From Granulicoccus phenolivorans DSM 17626 = NBRC 107789 = JCM 15570 (lineage in GTDB: Bacteria; Actinomycetota; Actinomycetes; Propionibacteriales; Propionibacteriaceae): a stretch of 64,000 nt of DNA. This document shows positions 17,211-24,778 of this stretch, one piece after another (positions within the stretch are counted from its first letter, which is position 1; the number at the start of each line of letters is the position of its first letter). The stretch spans positions 107,780 to 171,779 of the forward strand of contig NZ_AUHH01000009.1 of assembly GCF_000423085.1 (NCBI RefSeq), read 5' to 3'. Under the pieces are notes generated by a model. It was not told the origin of the DNA. It was given only the letters and a program-made list of their open reading frames with translations, and searched no databases. The translations under genes and the position numbers were made by a program.

Positions 17211-17906
17211 TCAGGCCTCGGCGTCGACTGCTTCCATCCGGCAGAGCGCTTCCACCACGCCGTCCTTGGTGCGGGTGATGTGACGCGACAACAGCAGGGT
17301 CGCCGCTTCGGTGTCCCGCCGGATCGTTGCGTCCAGGATGGCCTCGTGCTCGGCCGACTTGAACCGAGGTGTCGCGCGATGCGACGCCGAGAAGCGCCGA
17401 TAGCGTTCGGCCTGATCGAACAGCGTCGAGCACAGTTCCATCAGCCGCACCGACCGCGTCGCCGAAATCAGGCTCATGTGGAACTCCTTGTGCTGGACGC
17501 TCCACTCGGCGTTGAGCGCGAGCGGACCACTGGGGAAGCGTTCCTCGATCTTCTGCAAGCGGTAGAACGCGGCGACCGCGCGGGCCTCCCACTCGTCGTC
17601 ACCGAGCTCCATGGATTCCTGCAGGGCTTCGAGATCGAGCAGCAGCCGAAGGCGGGTGATGTCGGCGAAATCGTCGACGGACAGCGGTGCGGCACGAAAA
17701 CCTCTGCGCTGGTCGGCGACCACCAGACCTTCCTGCGTCAACCTGCTCAGCGCCTCGCGCAGAGGACTGCTCGAGAAGCCGTACATGCCCCTGAGCGCAT
17801 CAATCTTCAGCTTGCCTCCGGGCTGGTGCACCCCGGACAGCAGATCCTGGCGCAGCCGCTCCACTGCCTGATCTACCAGGGGCGGTGCTTGCGTGACCGT
17901 GCTCAT
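17211..17906 (-). CDS. GntR-family (FadR/FCD subfamily) regulator of the catabolic cluster
   Basis: 231 aa. An N-terminal winged helix-turn-helix (VERLRQDLLSGVHQPGGKL, then GFSSSPLREALSRLTQEG) is joined to an FCD ligand-binding domain whose helices carry the expected metal-site residues (ADITRLRLLLDLEA, EFHMSLISA, HEAILDA, LLSRHI). FCD regulators bind carboxylic-acid effectors and usually repress. It is transcribed away from its own TGCACAAA motif and sits 65 bp beyond the end of the first catabolic gene. The start is the internal Met at 17906 rather than 17924, to give the standard N-terminus. Confidence 0.88.
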   Translation of the reverse strand: MSTVTQAPPLVDQAVERLRQDLLSGVHQPGGKLKIDALRGMYGFSSSPLREALSRLTQEGLVVADQRRGFRAAPLSVDDFADITRLRLLLDLEALQESMELGDDEWEARAVAAFYRLQKIEERFPSGPLALNAEWSVQHKEFHMSLISATRSVRLMELCSTLFDQAERYRRFSASHRATPRFKSAEHEAILDATIRRDTEAATLLLSRHITRTKDGVVEALCRMEAVDAEA

Positions 17907-17919
17907 GAAGCTGATTCTA

Positions 17920-17927
17920 TGCACAAA
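17920..17927. promoter_or_regulatory. Candidate GntR operator, copy 1
   Basis: TGCACAAA lies just upstream of the GntR gene start, inside a larger imperfect inverted repeat (CTGATT/AATCAG arms at 17911-17931). The same 8-mer recurs in two other promoter regions of the cluster. Confidence 0.4.
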
Positions 17928-17971
17928 TCAGAGATCCATCGAACTGCCACGACAAGCCCGCCTCCGGTTGG

Positions 17972-19087
17972 TCAGCGTGCGCTCGGCGACACGATGAAGT
18001 TCGTGAAGCCGCCGTTGCGCGAACTGATGTCGCTGATCGCCTCGTTTACCTCGGTCAGGGGGCGGACCGAATGCTCGAGCGGGCTCAGGTCCAGGACGCC
18101 CGCGGCGACCATGTCGGCCATCTCCTGGCATTCGGCGGCCGTGGACCACGCCGATCCCAGGATCGTCTTCTGCTGATCCATCAGGTTGTGCAGATCCACC
18201 GGGATATCTCCCATCAGCGCCCCGATATTCACGCACGTACCGCCCCGCGCCAGGGCGCGCATGCCTTGCTGGAAGGTCTCGGGTGCCGCGCCGGGGCCGA
18301 GCGCGTCGACGTAGATGTCGACTCCCCGGCCTCCGGTCTGCTGATGGATCCACTCATCGACCGGTCCATCCAGCAACGAGTGCACCTGAACGACGTTGGG
18401 CGCCAGATCGGCCACGGTCTTCAGGAGCTTCTTGTCCCGCGCCGTCCCGTACACCGTGGTCAGGCCCAGCGCCGGGGCCAGCAGCACCGCTCCCAGTCCG
18501 AGGGTTCCGCTGATCCCATTGACCAGGATCGTCTTGCCCGGCCCGGCCCCCACCTTCTTCAGCGCGGAATACATGGTGCCCAGGTAGCCCATGCGTGCGG
18601 CGGAGTAGTAGTCGAGGTTGTCGGGCAGGAGAACGAGACTGTACGCGGGGGCAATCATCTGCTCCGCGAGCCCTCCGGGATAGCGGTCCAGCAGTTCGAC
18701 GGAGGTCGGGCTGAACCCGAAATATCCGGCAAAGGCATAGCTGGAGCAGTTGATCAGGTCCCCCTGGCGGCAGGCCCGACACGCCAGGCAGTAGCGGCCG
18801 GGATTGACGTAGACCCGGTCGCCGACGTTCCAGCCCAGCACCCCTTCCCCGATCGCTTCGATTTCGCCGGCGGGGTCCAGGCCGAAGATGGCCGGGAGCG
18901 TCGGCAGCGGATCCTGCGGGAACCAGGTGGTCCACATGCGCAGAATATTGGCCAGGTTCGGAACGATATTGACGGCATGGACGCGTACGCGGACTTCGCC
19001 CGGCCCCAGGCTCGGCACCGGAATCTGCTCCAGGCGCATCTCTTCGGCAACGTGGTGCATCCGAGCTGCCAGCATCGTGTCAGTCAT
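17972..19087 (-). CDS. Zinc-dependent-type MDR dehydrogenase lacking the catalytic zinc ligands
   Basis: 371 aa medium-chain dehydrogenase/reductase. The structural zinc site is intact (C100, C103, C106, C114). The nucleotide-binding region TILVNGISGTLGLGAVLLA is present. The catalytic-zinc positions are not: the usual GxCxTD stretch is replaced by VPNLANILRMW, and the GHE motif by GLDPAGE. It is therefore probably a reductase or a hydride-transfer enzyme working without catalytic zinc. First or second step assignment in the pathway is not possible. Part of the minus-strand operon with the cupin and flavin hydroxylase. Confidence 0.78.
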   Translation of the reverse strand: MTDTMLAARMHHVAEEMRLEQIPVPSLGPGEVRVRVHAVNIVPNLANILRMWTTWFPQDPLPTLPAIFGLDPAGEIEAIGEGVLGWNVGDRVYVNPGRYCLACRACRQGDLINCSSYAFAGYFGFSPTSVELLDRYPGGLAEQMIAPAYSLVLLPDNLDYYSAARMGYLGTMYSALKKVGAGPGKTILVNGISGTLGLGAVLLAPALGLTTVYGTARDKKLLKTVADLAPNVVQVHSLLDGPVDEWIHQQTGGRGVDIYVDALGPGAAPETFQQGMRALARGGTCVNIGALMGDIPVDLHNLMDQQKTILGSAWSTAAECQEMADMVAAGVLDLSPLEHSVRPLTEVNEAISDISSRNGGFTNFIVSPSAR

Positions 19088-19133
19088 TTCACGGTCTTTC
19101 TGAAGGTAGGTGTGGGGATGTGTGTGCGGCGGC

Positions 19134-19643
19134 TCAGCCGGCCGCGCCCATCAGGATGACGAAGATGGTCGCCGGTTCGTCCGAGGGGACGCGCCAGGCG
19201 TGGCGGGTCCCGTTCTGGACGACCACATCGCCGGGCTCCAGGCGCACGGCTGCGCCCTCGTCGACTTCGAGGACGACGCTGCCGCTGATCACCACGGCGT
19301 AGTCCACGGTGGGCGTGGTGTGCATCCCCGGGTTGTCGGGTTCGAACAGATCGGCCAGTCCGGGCGTCTTCGCCAGGTTCTCGGCGGCCGCCGCCGCACC
19401 GTCGAAGCTCGGATCGGCGAAGACGCTGTCGGGTGGGAAGGTGACCATCATGGCCACGGTGCCTCCCGGACCGGGCACATAGTTGCTCGGCGGCTCTCCG
19501 CCAAGGGCATCGGTTCCGGTGGTCCACACCACCGAATGCTGGAATTGCGGCGTGTGATCGCGGTTGATGATGTCGAGTTCCGCATCCTGGTGGATGACGG
19601 AGCGCCCGGACGGCTCCACGGCTGTGACGACTCGGCGAACCAT
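19134..19643 (-). CDS. Cupin-domain protein
   Basis: 169 aa, a single cupin barrel. The second cupin motif is visible as LEPGDVVVQNGTRHAWR, and the first as HTTPTVDYAVVISGSVVLE, with His at the metal position and an Asp where Glu is often found. GAGAGGAA lies before the ATG at 19643. Such small cupins in catabolic operons are often dioxygenases, isomerases or sensors; the role here is open. Confidence 0.78.
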   Translation of the reverse strand: MVRRVVTAVEPSGRSVIHQDAELDIINRDHTPQFQHSVVWTTGTDALGGEPPSNYVPGPGGTVAMMVTFPPDSVFADPSFDGAAAAAENLAKTPGLADLFEPDNPGMHTTPTVDYAVVISGSVVLEVDEGAAVRLEPGDVVVQNGTRHAWRVPSDEPATIFVILMGAAG

Positions 19644-19670
19644 AGTCGTTCCTCTCGGTTGGTACACATC

Positions 19671-19678
19671 TTTGTGCA
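19671..19678. promoter_or_regulatory. Candidate GntR operator, copy 2
   Basis: TTTGTGCA, the reverse complement of TGCACAAA, lies 27 bp upstream of the cupin gene in the 109-bp gap behind the hydroxylase gene. Confidence 0.4.
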
Positions 19679-19752
19679 CTGTCTGGATTTTTCTGCTTGA
19701 AATGAGTGCCCGGGGGCGCCTTCGAGACAAAGGCACCCCAGGGCAACGCCGG

Positions 19753-21375
19753 TCAGTTCTTGTGCGGGCTCCGGTCCGAACGGCAGTCGGCCGCCGGCGT
19801 CCGAAGTGCGGCGTACAGTCGGCGCAGGAGCGTCACTGCTTCCTCTGGTGAAGACGTGGTCGCATAGACGTAGTGGTCGGGTCGCGCGATGACGATGGTG
19901 GCGCCGAGGCTCTCCAGCCAGGCCGTCATCAGCCCGTCCCGCTCGACAACTGCCGTCGAGTCGGTCACCGCGCCGTGGTCTGCGGGCGGGTGGATCCTGA
20001 GCAACCGTCCCCGCAGATCCTCGGTCGGCTGCTTCAGCCGCGCCAGGTCGGCGGAATCAACCGCCGGTGAGACGACCACCAGGAAGCCCGACCCGATGAT
20101 GTCGTCGAGCAGGCGAACTTCTCCGTCCGCGTACACGAACGGTTGCGGCATGATCTCCCCGGCGCCGGGTGTCTCGGCGATCAGCCCCTCGGTGAGCGGG
20201 GGAAGGAACACCGAGCGGAAGGTCACCGGGACCTCGGCCCCGTCGGTGCCGACCAGTTGCGCGTCCCGGGCGGCGGCGGCAGCTTCGTCGCGTTCGCAGA
20301 TCATCCGCCCCAGGGCGATGGTGTGCTGCGTGGTCTCGATGACATGCGGACGACGCTCCACCTGGTAGCTGTCCAGCAGGTCGTCGGGAGACGAGCCGTC
20401 GAGCACCGCCTCGAGCTTCCACGCGAGATTCTGCGCGTCCCGCATTCCCTGCGCCATCCCCTGGGCCATGAACGGCGGCGTCATATGCGCCGCGTCCCCG
20501 GCCAGCAGAATCCGCCCCTGTCTCCAGCGGTCGGCCACCAGGCCGTGGAACATGTACGCCGCCGCCCGCTCGATCCGGGCCTCACCCGGCGCGATCCATC
20601 GCTCGAGCCAGGCCCAGACGTCCTCGGTGGCGACCGGGCCCACGGGAAGTTCGCCCGGGTCCAGGGCAATCTCCCAACGCCGTCGACGCCCCACGAGATT
20701 GATGAAGGTCGCCGGTCGCGTGGGCTCGCAGTACTGGACCTGCGTCTCGGGCAGCCGCGCCAGGGTGGCGTCATCCTCGACGATGGCATCCACCACCAGC
20801 CAGTTCTCGTGGAAGCCCAGATCGGTCATCGAGATGCCCAAGCGGCGCCGGACCGGGCTGCCGCCACCGTCGCACGCGACCAGATAGCGGCCCCGGACGC
20901 GCTCGGCCGGGCCACCGCTGCGCGTGAGATCGGCCCACACGCCATCGGAGTCCTGGCCGAAGGCGACCACATCGGTGTTCACCGACGCCGACACCGTCGG
21001 CATCCGGCTGACATGGTCGCGGACGACTCCCTCGAACGCCGGCTGATCGAAGACCAGCATGGGATCCCAGCCCAGCCGATAGGGCGGTGGCGGTGAGTCC
21101 AACCGCTTGATCACCTGGCCGCGGGCGCCGCGGTACTGGCTGGGGCGGTAGGGGGCGACGTACTGGGAGAGCTCTTCGGACAGGCCCAGTTCCTGGGCGA
21201 TGCGCATGACTTCGTGATCCATCCCGGCGGCCCGAGGCAGCGGGTAGAGACCGGGTAGCTTGTCGAAGATCGCCACCCGGATGTTTCTCTTGGCGAGGAG
21301 CCCGGCCAGCGTGATGCCCACCGGGCCCATCCCGACGATGATGACGTCGGTGTCGGACGTCTGTGGGGCGGTCAT
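19753..21375 (-). CDS. FAD-dependent aromatic hydroxylase, MhpA/PheA type
   Basis: 540 aa class A flavoprotein monooxygenase. The dinucleotide fold GMGPVG is at 15-20, the DG motif CDGGGS near 168-173, and the GD motif GDAAHMTPPFMAQGM from 293. A C-terminal thioredoxin-like domain fits the phenol/3-hydroxyphenylpropionate hydroxylase branch. These enzymes add a hydroxyl group ortho to an existing one using NAD(P)H and O2, giving a catechol-type product. It overlaps the VOC dioxygenase gene by 4 nt, so the two are translationally coupled. The start Met at 21375 fits that overlap. Confidence 0.87.
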   Translation of the reverse strand: MTAPQTSDTDVIIVGMGPVGITLAGLLAKRNIRVAIFDKLPGLYPLPRAAGMDHEVMRIAQELGLSEELSQYVAPYRPSQYRGARGQVIKRLDSPPPPYRLGWDPMLVFDQPAFEGVVRDHVSRMPTVSASVNTDVVAFGQDSDGVWADLTRSGGPAERVRGRYLVACDGGGSPVRRRLGISMTDLGFHENWLVVDAIVEDDATLARLPETQVQYCEPTRPATFINLVGRRRRWEIALDPGELPVGPVATEDVWAWLERWIAPGEARIERAAAYMFHGLVADRWRQGRILLAGDAAHMTPPFMAQGMAQGMRDAQNLAWKLEAVLDGSSPDDLLDSYQVERRPHVIETTQHTIALGRMICERDEAAAAARDAQLVGTDGAEVPVTFRSVFLPPLTEGLIAETPGAGEIMPQPFVYADGEVRLLDDIIGSGFLVVVSPAVDSADLARLKQPTEDLRGRLLRIHPPADHGAVTDSTAVVERDGLMTAWLESLGATIVIARPDHYVYATTSSPEEAVTLLRRLYAALRTPAADCRSDRSPHKN

Positions 21376-21920
21376 GCTCCGCCCTCCCGGAACTTGCGCT
21401 GCCATTCCTCCACCGGCAGGAAGGTGGGGTCCTGGCGGCACATCCGCTCGGTCTCGGCCCAGATCTCCGCGTCGGGTCGGCTCAGGTCGAGGGGATCGCC
21501 GTGCGGCTGGGCGACGTACCACGGGGTGTCGAGGTACACCTCGACGGTGTTCTCCTCCAGGTCGAGGAAGTAGATCGACAGGGCGTTGCCGTGGTTGAGG
21601 CCGCGGAGCTTGGTGGCCCCGGCGGTCTCCGCGCGCTGCCAGCTGTTCCGCAGCGCGTCAAGGGACTGCACCTTGAACGAAATCTGCATCACGGTACTGG
21701 GAGAGTCCGCCCCGCGGCCGGATGCCAGGACGAGTTGGTGGTGCTGAGCCGGGTCGGCGCTCAGGAAGGCGAGGGTGAAGGGCATGGTGTGCCCCTCCCC
21801 GCGGTCGGTGAGGACCAGATCGAAGGTGCTGCGGTAGAACTCGACCATGGTGTCGAGATCGCGACAGAAAACTCCGAAGTGGGACAGGACTGGTGCGTTC
21901 ACAGCATTGTGAACCGGCAT
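21372..21920 (-). CDS. VOC-superfamily extradiol-dioxygenase-like protein
   Basis: 182 aa. A 2-His-1-carboxylate set typical of type I extradiol dioxygenases can be read: H14 (LSHFGVFC), H61 (HHQLVLA) and E127 (NTVEVYL). A single VOC module of this size exists among small extradiol enzymes. Next to a phenol hydroxylase it plausibly cleaves the catechol-type product. About 50 C-terminal residues (ending REGGA) extend past the VOC fold. Confidence 0.75.
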   Translation of the reverse strand: MPVHNAVNAPVLSHFGVFCRDLDTMVEFYRSTFDLVLTDRGEGHTMPFTLAFLSADPAQHHQLVLASGRGADSPSTVMQISFKVQSLDALRNSWQRAETAGATKLRGLNHGNALSIYFLDLEENTVEVYLDTPWYVAQPHGDPLDLSRPDAEIWAETERMCRQDPTFLPVEEWQRKFREGGA

Positions 21921-21948
21921 AAGGTTTCCTCCAGGGATGGTGGCGGCG

Positions 21949-22560
21949 TCAGCGCTGCCCGTCGTGGACCGAGACGTCCTCTTTGGCCAGACCGCCCAGA
22001 CGGGCGTGGATCCGGCCGCCGTCGGACATCACCAGGCCGAAGACGATTTCGTCGGGGCGGGGGCCGTCCTGGACGCCCATTTCCATGACCGAGTAGTGGC
22101 TGCGTACATAGGCGGCGTGCACGTGATGAAGCGGCACCATCAGCCGGTACCCGGTGGCCGCGACCGCCTTGGCCGAGGGGACGATCGCCTTCGGCTCACC
22201 GAGCGCACTGCGCATGGCCCAGCCGCCGGCCTCGTGCCAGACCGCTCCGTGCTCCAGTTCTCCGTTCACCCCGACGATGGCGGCCTTGCCATAGGATTCC
22301 ACCCGATCGATGCCACCCAGGGCCTCGACCAGTTCCTCGGCCAACGCGGTTCCGAGGGGCCGCAGTGCCGTCATGAAGTCCGAGAGGTCGGCGACGTAGC
22401 GGCCGGCGTACGGGTTGGCGACCACTGCGGTCGCGCAGGCGAGGCGGACAGGCACCTCAGGTGCCGGGCCGAACTCGTGGAAGATCGTCTCGACGGTCAG
22501 GCCGCGTCGGCGCACCCGGACCAGGTCGGTGTCGGCTTCGGTGTTCGTCTGTGCGCTCAT
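21949..22560 (-). CDS. DUF1185 (amino acid synthesis) family protein
   Basis: 203 aa. Signature stretches are GKAAIVGVNGELEHGA, HHVHAAYVRSHYSVME and PRPDEIVFG. Databases name this family amino acid synthesis protein, but I know of no proven activity. The His-rich segment and its place between a dioxygenase and an FAH-family hydrolase suggest a ring-fission-product enzyme here. It overlaps the next gene by 4 nt. Confidence 0.8.
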   Translation of the reverse strand: MSAQTNTEADTDLVRVRRRGLTVETIFHEFGPAPEVPVRLACATAVVANPYAGRYVADLSDFMTALRPLGTALAEELVEALGGIDRVESYGKAAIVGVNGELEHGAVWHEAGGWAMRSALGEPKAIVPSAKAVAATGYRLMVPLHHVHAAYVRSHYSVMEMGVQDGPRPDEIVFGLVMSDGGRIHARLGGLAKEDVSVHDGQR

Positions 22561-23414
22561 GCCTGCTGAACCACCGGGTTGCGCAGGATGCCGATGCCCT
22601 CGATCTCGACCTCGACGGTGTCGCCCGGCACCATGAAGCGCGGCGGCTTCCGGCTGAAGCCGACCCCGGCGGGGGTGCCGGTGACGATGACGTCGCCCGC
22701 GGTCAGGGTGAAGATCGTCGACGCGTAGTTGATCAGCTGCGGGATGTCGAAGATCATCATGCCGGTGTTCCCGGACTGGACCACTTCGTCGTTCAGTCGG
22801 GTCTCGATCTTGAGTTGCCGGCCGGGCTCGATCTCGTCGCTGGTGACCATCCAGGGGCCGAACCCTCCGGTGGATTCGAAGTTCTTGCCGGCGGCGATCT
22901 GCTTGGCATGGAACTGGAAGTCGCGCACCGAACCATCGTTGTAGCAGCTGTAGCCGGCGACGTGCTCCCAGGCGCTCTCCACCGGGATGTCCCGACCGCC
23001 CTTGCCGATGATCACGGCCAGCTCGCCTTCCCAGTCGAGGCTGTCGGACACGTGCGGGCGCACGATGGGGGCCTCGTGGGCGACCTGCGAACGCCAGACC
23101 CGGATGAAGATGGGCGGGAAGTCGGAGAGTTCACGCTTCAGGCCGGCAGCGAGTGCCTCCTGGTGGTGGTCCATGTAGTTGCGGACCGAGCAGACGATCT
23201 TCTCCGGCTGCGGGATCACCGGGAGCAGGGTCACCTCGCTCAGCGGCGTCCGGGTGCCCCGAGCGACGAGGGCGTCACGATCGGCGTACTCCGGGCTTCC
23301 GACAAAGGAGGCGAGGGTGGCGTGGCCACTGGCTTCGGTGAGGTCGACGACGGAGTCGCCGTCGACGGCTCCGAATCGATCACGGTTCTGGTGGCGGTAG
23401 GACGCGAGCTTCAT
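22557..23414 (-). CDS. Fumarylacetoacetate-hydrolase-family protein
   Basis: 285 aa. The FAH fold is recognised by CSVRNYMDHHQEA, the metal-binding DWEGELAVIIG, GYSCYNDGSVRDFQ, KNFESTGGFGPW and the C-terminal TGTPAGVGF. Members hydrolyse C-C bonds of acylpyruvates or hydrate, isomerise or decarboxylate 2-oxo acids from ring cleavage. The start is ATG 23414, 4 nt after AAGGAG; the longer in-frame version has no such site. This is the first gene of the minus-strand operon. Confidence 0.88.
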   Translation of the reverse strand: MKLASYRHQNRDRFGAVDGDSVVDLTEASGHATLASFVGSPEYADRDALVARGTRTPLSEVTLLPVIPQPEKIVCSVRNYMDHHQEALAAGLKRELSDFPPIFIRVWRSQVAHEAPIVRPHVSDSLDWEGELAVIIGKGGRDIPVESAWEHVAGYSCYNDGSVRDFQFHAKQIAAGKNFESTGGFGPWMVTSDEIEPGRQLKIETRLNDEVVQSGNTGMMIFDIPQLINYASTIFTLTAGDVIVTGTPAGVGFSRKPPRFMVPGDTVEVEIEGIGILRNPVVQQA

Positions 23415-23563
23415 GGCACTCCTTGGTTTCACGGCTGTGTGCTTGCCCTGCTTACGCTAGCCAAAAATGTGCGTAAAATAAAGATCCATGCACAAAAAAG
23501 TTCGTTGTAGTCCGAACGGGGCAACTCCGTACCGGGCACTCCGCGTTTGATGAAGGTAGGGAC
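23415..23563. promoter_or_regulatory. Divergent, AT-rich control region of the catabolic cluster, with GntR motif copy 3
   Basis: This gap separates the minus-strand operon from the CoA-transferase/ALDH operon. It is noticeably AT-richer than its surroundings. TGCACAAA is at 23489-23496, and a related TGTGCGTAAAA begins at 23468. Both operons could be controlled from here by the GntR protein. Confidence 0.5.
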
Positions 23564-24778
23564 ATGAAGATCGACACCACAGGTGACGAGGCGAGGAACG
23601 GGCCGCTGTCCGGGATCCTGGTCGCGGACTTCAGCCGGGTGCTGGCCGGCCCTTTGACCAGTATGTGGTTGGCCGACCTGGGCGCGACCGTGGTCAAGGT
23701 GGAGCGCTCCGAGTACGGCGATGAGACGCGGCACTGGGGGCCACCCTGGGCGCACAACACCAGCGCCTACTTCACCGCTGCCAACCGCTCCAAACTGAGC
23801 CTCGCCCTGGACCTCACCGATCCCACGGACCGGTCGCTGGCCCAGCAGTTGGCCGCTCGGGCGGACGTCCTCGTGGAGAACTTCCGAACCGGCGTGCTCG
23901 ACCGCTTCGGCCTGGATTACGCAGCGGTGGCGGCCACCAATCCCCGCATTGTCTACGCCTCGGTGACCGGGTTCGGGAGCACCGGCGGCGCAGACCTGCC
24001 GGGCTACGACTTCGTCGTCCAGGCCATGGGGGGCCTGATGAGCATCACCGGCGATCCCGAGGGTGAGCCGACCAAAGCGGGAGTGGCGTTGGTCGACGTG
24101 CTCACCGCCAAGGATGCCGCCATCGGGGTGCTGTCCGCGTTGTACGCCCGCGACCGTGATGGGCTGGGCCAGCATGTCGAGGTCAACCTGCTCTCCAGCC
24201 TCCTGGGGTCGCTCGCCAATCAGGCCAGCAGCTACCTCGCCACCGGCACCGCCCCGACCCGGATGGGGAACCGGCATCCCTCGATCGCGCCGTACGAGAC
24301 CCTGCGGTGCCGCAGTGACCTGCTCGCGGTGGCGTGCGGCAACAACGGCCAGTTCCGCAAGCTCACCGAGGCGCTGGGGATCCCGGATGCGGCGCGCGAT
24401 CCACGGTTCTGCTCCAACAAGGCACGGGTGGAGCATCGCGCTGCCCTGGTGGAACTGCTGGAGAGCCGGCTTGCCGGACGCGATGCCGCCGACTGGGAAC
24501 GGGAGTTGAACGCTATCGGCGTACCCAGTGGTCAGGTCGGGACGATTGCGTCGGGCTTCGCGCGGGCCGAGAATCTTGGGCTCGACCCGGTGGTCGCCCT
24601 GCCGGGCCCGCATGCGCCCCAGGTTCGGCACCCGATCCGGTACTCCCGAAGCCCCGTCCGACCGCCCAGCCCACCCCCGACGCTGGGTCAGGACGACTCC
24701 CAGGTGCGGGAGTGGCTGGGATCCAACGCACCACTGTCCCAACTCGACGCAATTCTCGGAGATAAGGAACGTCAATGA
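23564..24778 (+). CDS. Class III CoA-transferase (CaiB/BaiF family)
   Basis: 404 aa. The fold is marked by LVADFSRVLAGPL, VENFRTGVLDRFGLDY and GYDFVVQAMGGLMSITG. The predicted catalytic aspartate is D178 in GVALVDVL. These enzymes move CoA between carboxylic acids. In this cluster it would activate a ring-cleavage acid or recycle CoA from an end product. It overlaps the ALDH gene by 4 nt. Confidence 0.88.
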   Translation: MKIDTTGDEARNGPLSGILVADFSRVLAGPLTSMWLADLGATVVKVERSEYGDETRHWGPPWAHNTSAYFTAANRSKLSLALDLTDPTDRSLAQQLAARADVLVENFRTGVLDRFGLDYAAVAATNPRIVYASVTGFGSTGGADLPGYDFVVQAMGGLMSITGDPEGEPTKAGVALVDVLTAKDAAIGVLSALYARDRDGLGQHVEVNLLSSLLGSLANQASSYLATGTAPTRMGNRHPSIAPYETLRCRSDLLAVACGNNGQFRKLTEALGIPDAARDPRFCSNKARVEHRAALVELLESRLAGRDAADWERELNAIGVPSGQVGTIASGFARAENLGLDPVVALPGPHAPQVRHPIRYSRSPVRPPSPPPTLGQDDSQVREWLGSNAPLSQLDAILGDKERQ

